This document shows, piece after piece, positions 62,594 through 64,000 of a DNA stretch of 64,000 nucleotides (its first letter is position 1; every line of letters begins with the position of its first letter). The notes under the pieces were generated by a model. That model did not search any database. It was not told the DNA's origin and worked only from the letters and a program-made list of their open reading frames with translations. The translations under genes were made by a program, and so were the position numbers. Source of the stretch: Clostridium sp. C2-6-12 (GTDB taxonomy: Bacteria > Bacillota > Clostridia > Clostridiales > Clostridiaceae). The stretch lies in NCBI RefSeq assembly GCF_009928485.1, contig NZ_JAABNP010000033.1:1-64000 (forward strand), in the 5' to 3' direction.

Positions 62594-62876
62594 AGTGAGT
62601 TTTTAGTGAACTTGCTCTTTTTATATTGTTACCGCCAATAAATATAATGATTTATTAAGTATTTTGTATGGATAAAACCAATGCCTAGATATAAAAGTAT
62701 ACTTATTCAGTCATTTAATTTACTAGTTAGATACTAAATATATATTATGTAAGAACGAGATATACTTGAATTATAGGATAAGAATTTTATAACTCAAGTA
62801 TTTTTTGTGTAGGAATATTAATAATATTGATACTTTTATAGCTAGAAGACCTTAGTTATAAGAATTTATAACTAAG
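62594..62876 (+). terminator. series of hairpins after the uridine-kinase-like gene
   Basis: In the 459-bp gap three hairpins occur. GAGTGAGTT/AACTTGCTC with Ts (62594-62624) is a terminator. ATACTTGA/TCAAGTAT with six Ts (62762-62807) is a second terminator. CTTAGTTATAA/TTATAACTAAG (62851-62876) is perfect, with a GAAT loop and no T run. The sequence between them has no coding frame of note. Confidence 0.65.
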
Positions 62877-62944
62877 CCAAATCTAAAGATAACTTTTGAA
62901 AGTAATAGAAACACATAGTTTGCGGAGAAGATTTTCTTCTGTTG

Positions 62945-63688
62945 TTATTTATATTTGTCTAAATATCTAAAAAACACATATTCCATTATAGCATTAGCTG
63001 TCACCCTGGATTTAAATTTAATATTATTTATTTCATATTCGCTTGAGAATATAAAAAGACATTTGTCAGATAGGTTGGCTAATGTATTATAGCCTACACT
63101 GGTAACACATATTATTTTACAGCCTCGTGTTTTTGCTATATTCACAGCCTTGATTACTTGAGGAGTTTCTCCAGACATTGATATAGCAATAATTAGAGTT
63201 CTCCTATCAAGATCACTTGCTGTAGAATACATTATGCTTGTGTCATTAAAATATCTACAATTTTTTTCTACAAGATGAAATTTTCTTGAGATATCTATAC
63301 ATACATCTTTTGAGGAACCCTCTCCGTAAAAATCTATTTTTTCAGCATTGTAAATTAGACCTATTACTTCATCAATTACAGAATCATTAATTAAATCTTT
63401 AGTTTTAGCAATATCATCAAATAAAAATGTATTATTTGATGATATTTTATGGTTTCCCTCTTTGCTTAATGAACTCTTTAAGTTTGCTTTAAATTCAGCA
63501 TATCCTGAATAAGATAATTTATTGCAGAATCTGACTATGGTTGCAGTAGAAGTAAAAGTTTCCTTAGAGAGGTCTTGAATTCGCATGTTTGATACTTTTT
63601 CAGTGTTCTCCAATATGTACTTAAGTAAATAATTCTCATTTTTATTTAATAGTTTTCGATTTTTTTCAATAGTATCAAATATTGTCAT
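62945..63688 (-). CDS. RpiR-family regulator (third copy)
   Basis: The 247-residue protein has HTH_6 (about 1-75, TSTATIVRFCNKLSYSGYAEF) and a SIS domain (about 105-230, IDFYGEGSSKDVCIDIS and LIIAISMSGETPQVIKAVN). AAGGAGG 6 nt before the ATG sets the start. It is divergent from the gene beginning at 63991, which it most likely regulates; two TGAAAAT.TTTTC palindromes lie between them. The controlled sugar gene is outside the window. Confidence 0.9.
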   Translation of the reverse strand: MTIFDTIEKNRKLLNKNENYLLKYILENTEKVSNMRIQDLSKETFTSTATIVRFCNKLSYSGYAEFKANLKSSLSKEGNHKISSNNTFLFDDIAKTKDLINDSVIDEVIGLIYNAEKIDFYGEGSSKDVCIDISRKFHLVEKNCRYFNDTSIMYSTASDLDRRTLIIAISMSGETPQVIKAVNIAKTRGCKIICVTSVGYNTLANLSDKCLFIFSSEYEINNIKFKSRVTANAIMEYVFFRYLDKYK

Positions 63689-63800
63689 GTGATACCTCCT
63701 TAAATGAATACGATCAAGAGTAAAAGTGCAACAAAACTTGATAGAATTTTAGTAAGTAAAATATGTATTAATGCTCTACTAAATTATTATATCACAGAAA

Positions 63801-63850
63801 TGAAAATATTTTCAGGAATGTATATTATACTACATTTGAAAATGTTTTCT
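63801..63850. promoter_or_regulatory. two TGAAAAT-type palindromes, likely RpiR operator
   Basis: TGAAAATATTTTCA (63801-63814) is a perfect palindrome, and TGAAAATGTTTTCT (63837-63850) is a close copy, 36 bp apart. They lie between the RpiR gene and the next start. CcpA-site resemblance of the second copy is an alternative. Confidence 0.55.
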
Positions 63851-63990
63851 AAAACATTTAAAACCCTTTTTTTATTGAAAATAAGGCACTATACTAAAAG
63901 TAACATGAATGGTACCTCATGAAATCTTATAAAATTTGTATAATAAGAGATTAATAATACTTTATATATTAGATAAGGAGATGTTATTAG

Positions 63991-64000
63991 ATGAAAAAAT
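63991..64000 (+). CDS. start of a gene cut by the window end
   Basis: ATG at 63991 follows AAGGAG (63975-63980) at a 10-nt spacing; the first codons read MKK. This typical opening, divergent from an RpiR regulator, fits a PTS or sugar-binding protein, but only three codons are seen. Confidence 0.6.

Overview
The window is low-GC, Gram-positive DNA with short gaps, strong AAGGAGG-type ribosome binding sites, and PTS and RpiR genes. It looks like a chromosomal piece of a Clostridium sensu stricto species, possibly saccharolytic or solventogenic. The species cannot be named from the sequence alone. No rRNA, tRNA or CRISPR array was seen.

Layout. (1) 1-189: the end of an IS256-family element with a truncated transposase. 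(2) 251-21273: a beta-mannoside-type glycan locus. It holds an AraC regulator, an SGNH esterase, a GH130 phosphorylase, a five-gene Opp/Dpp-type ABC importer, a small membrane protein, a YesM/YesN-like two-component pair with an orphan membrane-anchored sugar-binding protein, a GH113 hydrolase, a xylose-isomerase-like protein, a ThuA protein, two ROK kinases and a GH1 glycosidase. (3) 21403-25325: nagB-nagA, split by a 174-bp TA-flanked MITE-like element, with RpiR and GntR regulators. (4) 25456-30742: a broken chemoreceptor gene, a CYTH protein and an intact chemoreceptor. (5) 30820-34214: a LicT-like antiterminator, a glucose-type EIIA and a GlcNAc/glucose-type EIICB. Both PTS genes sit behind their own antiterminator RNA site and terminator. 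(6) 34599-43287: a LevR-type sigma-54 activator, a -24/-12 promoter, then a PTS operon (EIIB, EIIA, amino-sugar kinase, MupG, EIIC, GH4). (7) 43444-48302: an RpiR regulator, MurQ, a MurP-like EIIBC and a second MupG. (8) 48509-50815: an NdpA-like protein, a hairpin-rich stretch, and a DUF2798 membrane protein divergent from a MarR regulator with two matching operators. (9) 50920-59140: argGH and argCJBDF on the minus strand, with ARG-box-like palindromes upstream. (10) 59588-64000: DUF4363 and YetF-like proteins, a uridine-kinase-like protein, a third RpiR regulator and the first codons of another gene.

How it fits together. Region 2 can import an acetylated mannose-containing oligosaccharide, deacetylate it, and cleave it by phosphorolysis and hydrolysis; the three-component sensor probably detects the sugar outside the cell. 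Regions 3 and 5-7 form a cell-wall sugar network. GlcNAc and MurNAc enter by PTS, MupG and MurQ act on MurNAc-6-P compounds, and NagA/NagB feed the products to glycolysis. The network is controlled by RNA antitermination, sigma-54 activation and RpiR repressors. The exact substrates are inferred from gene families and context.
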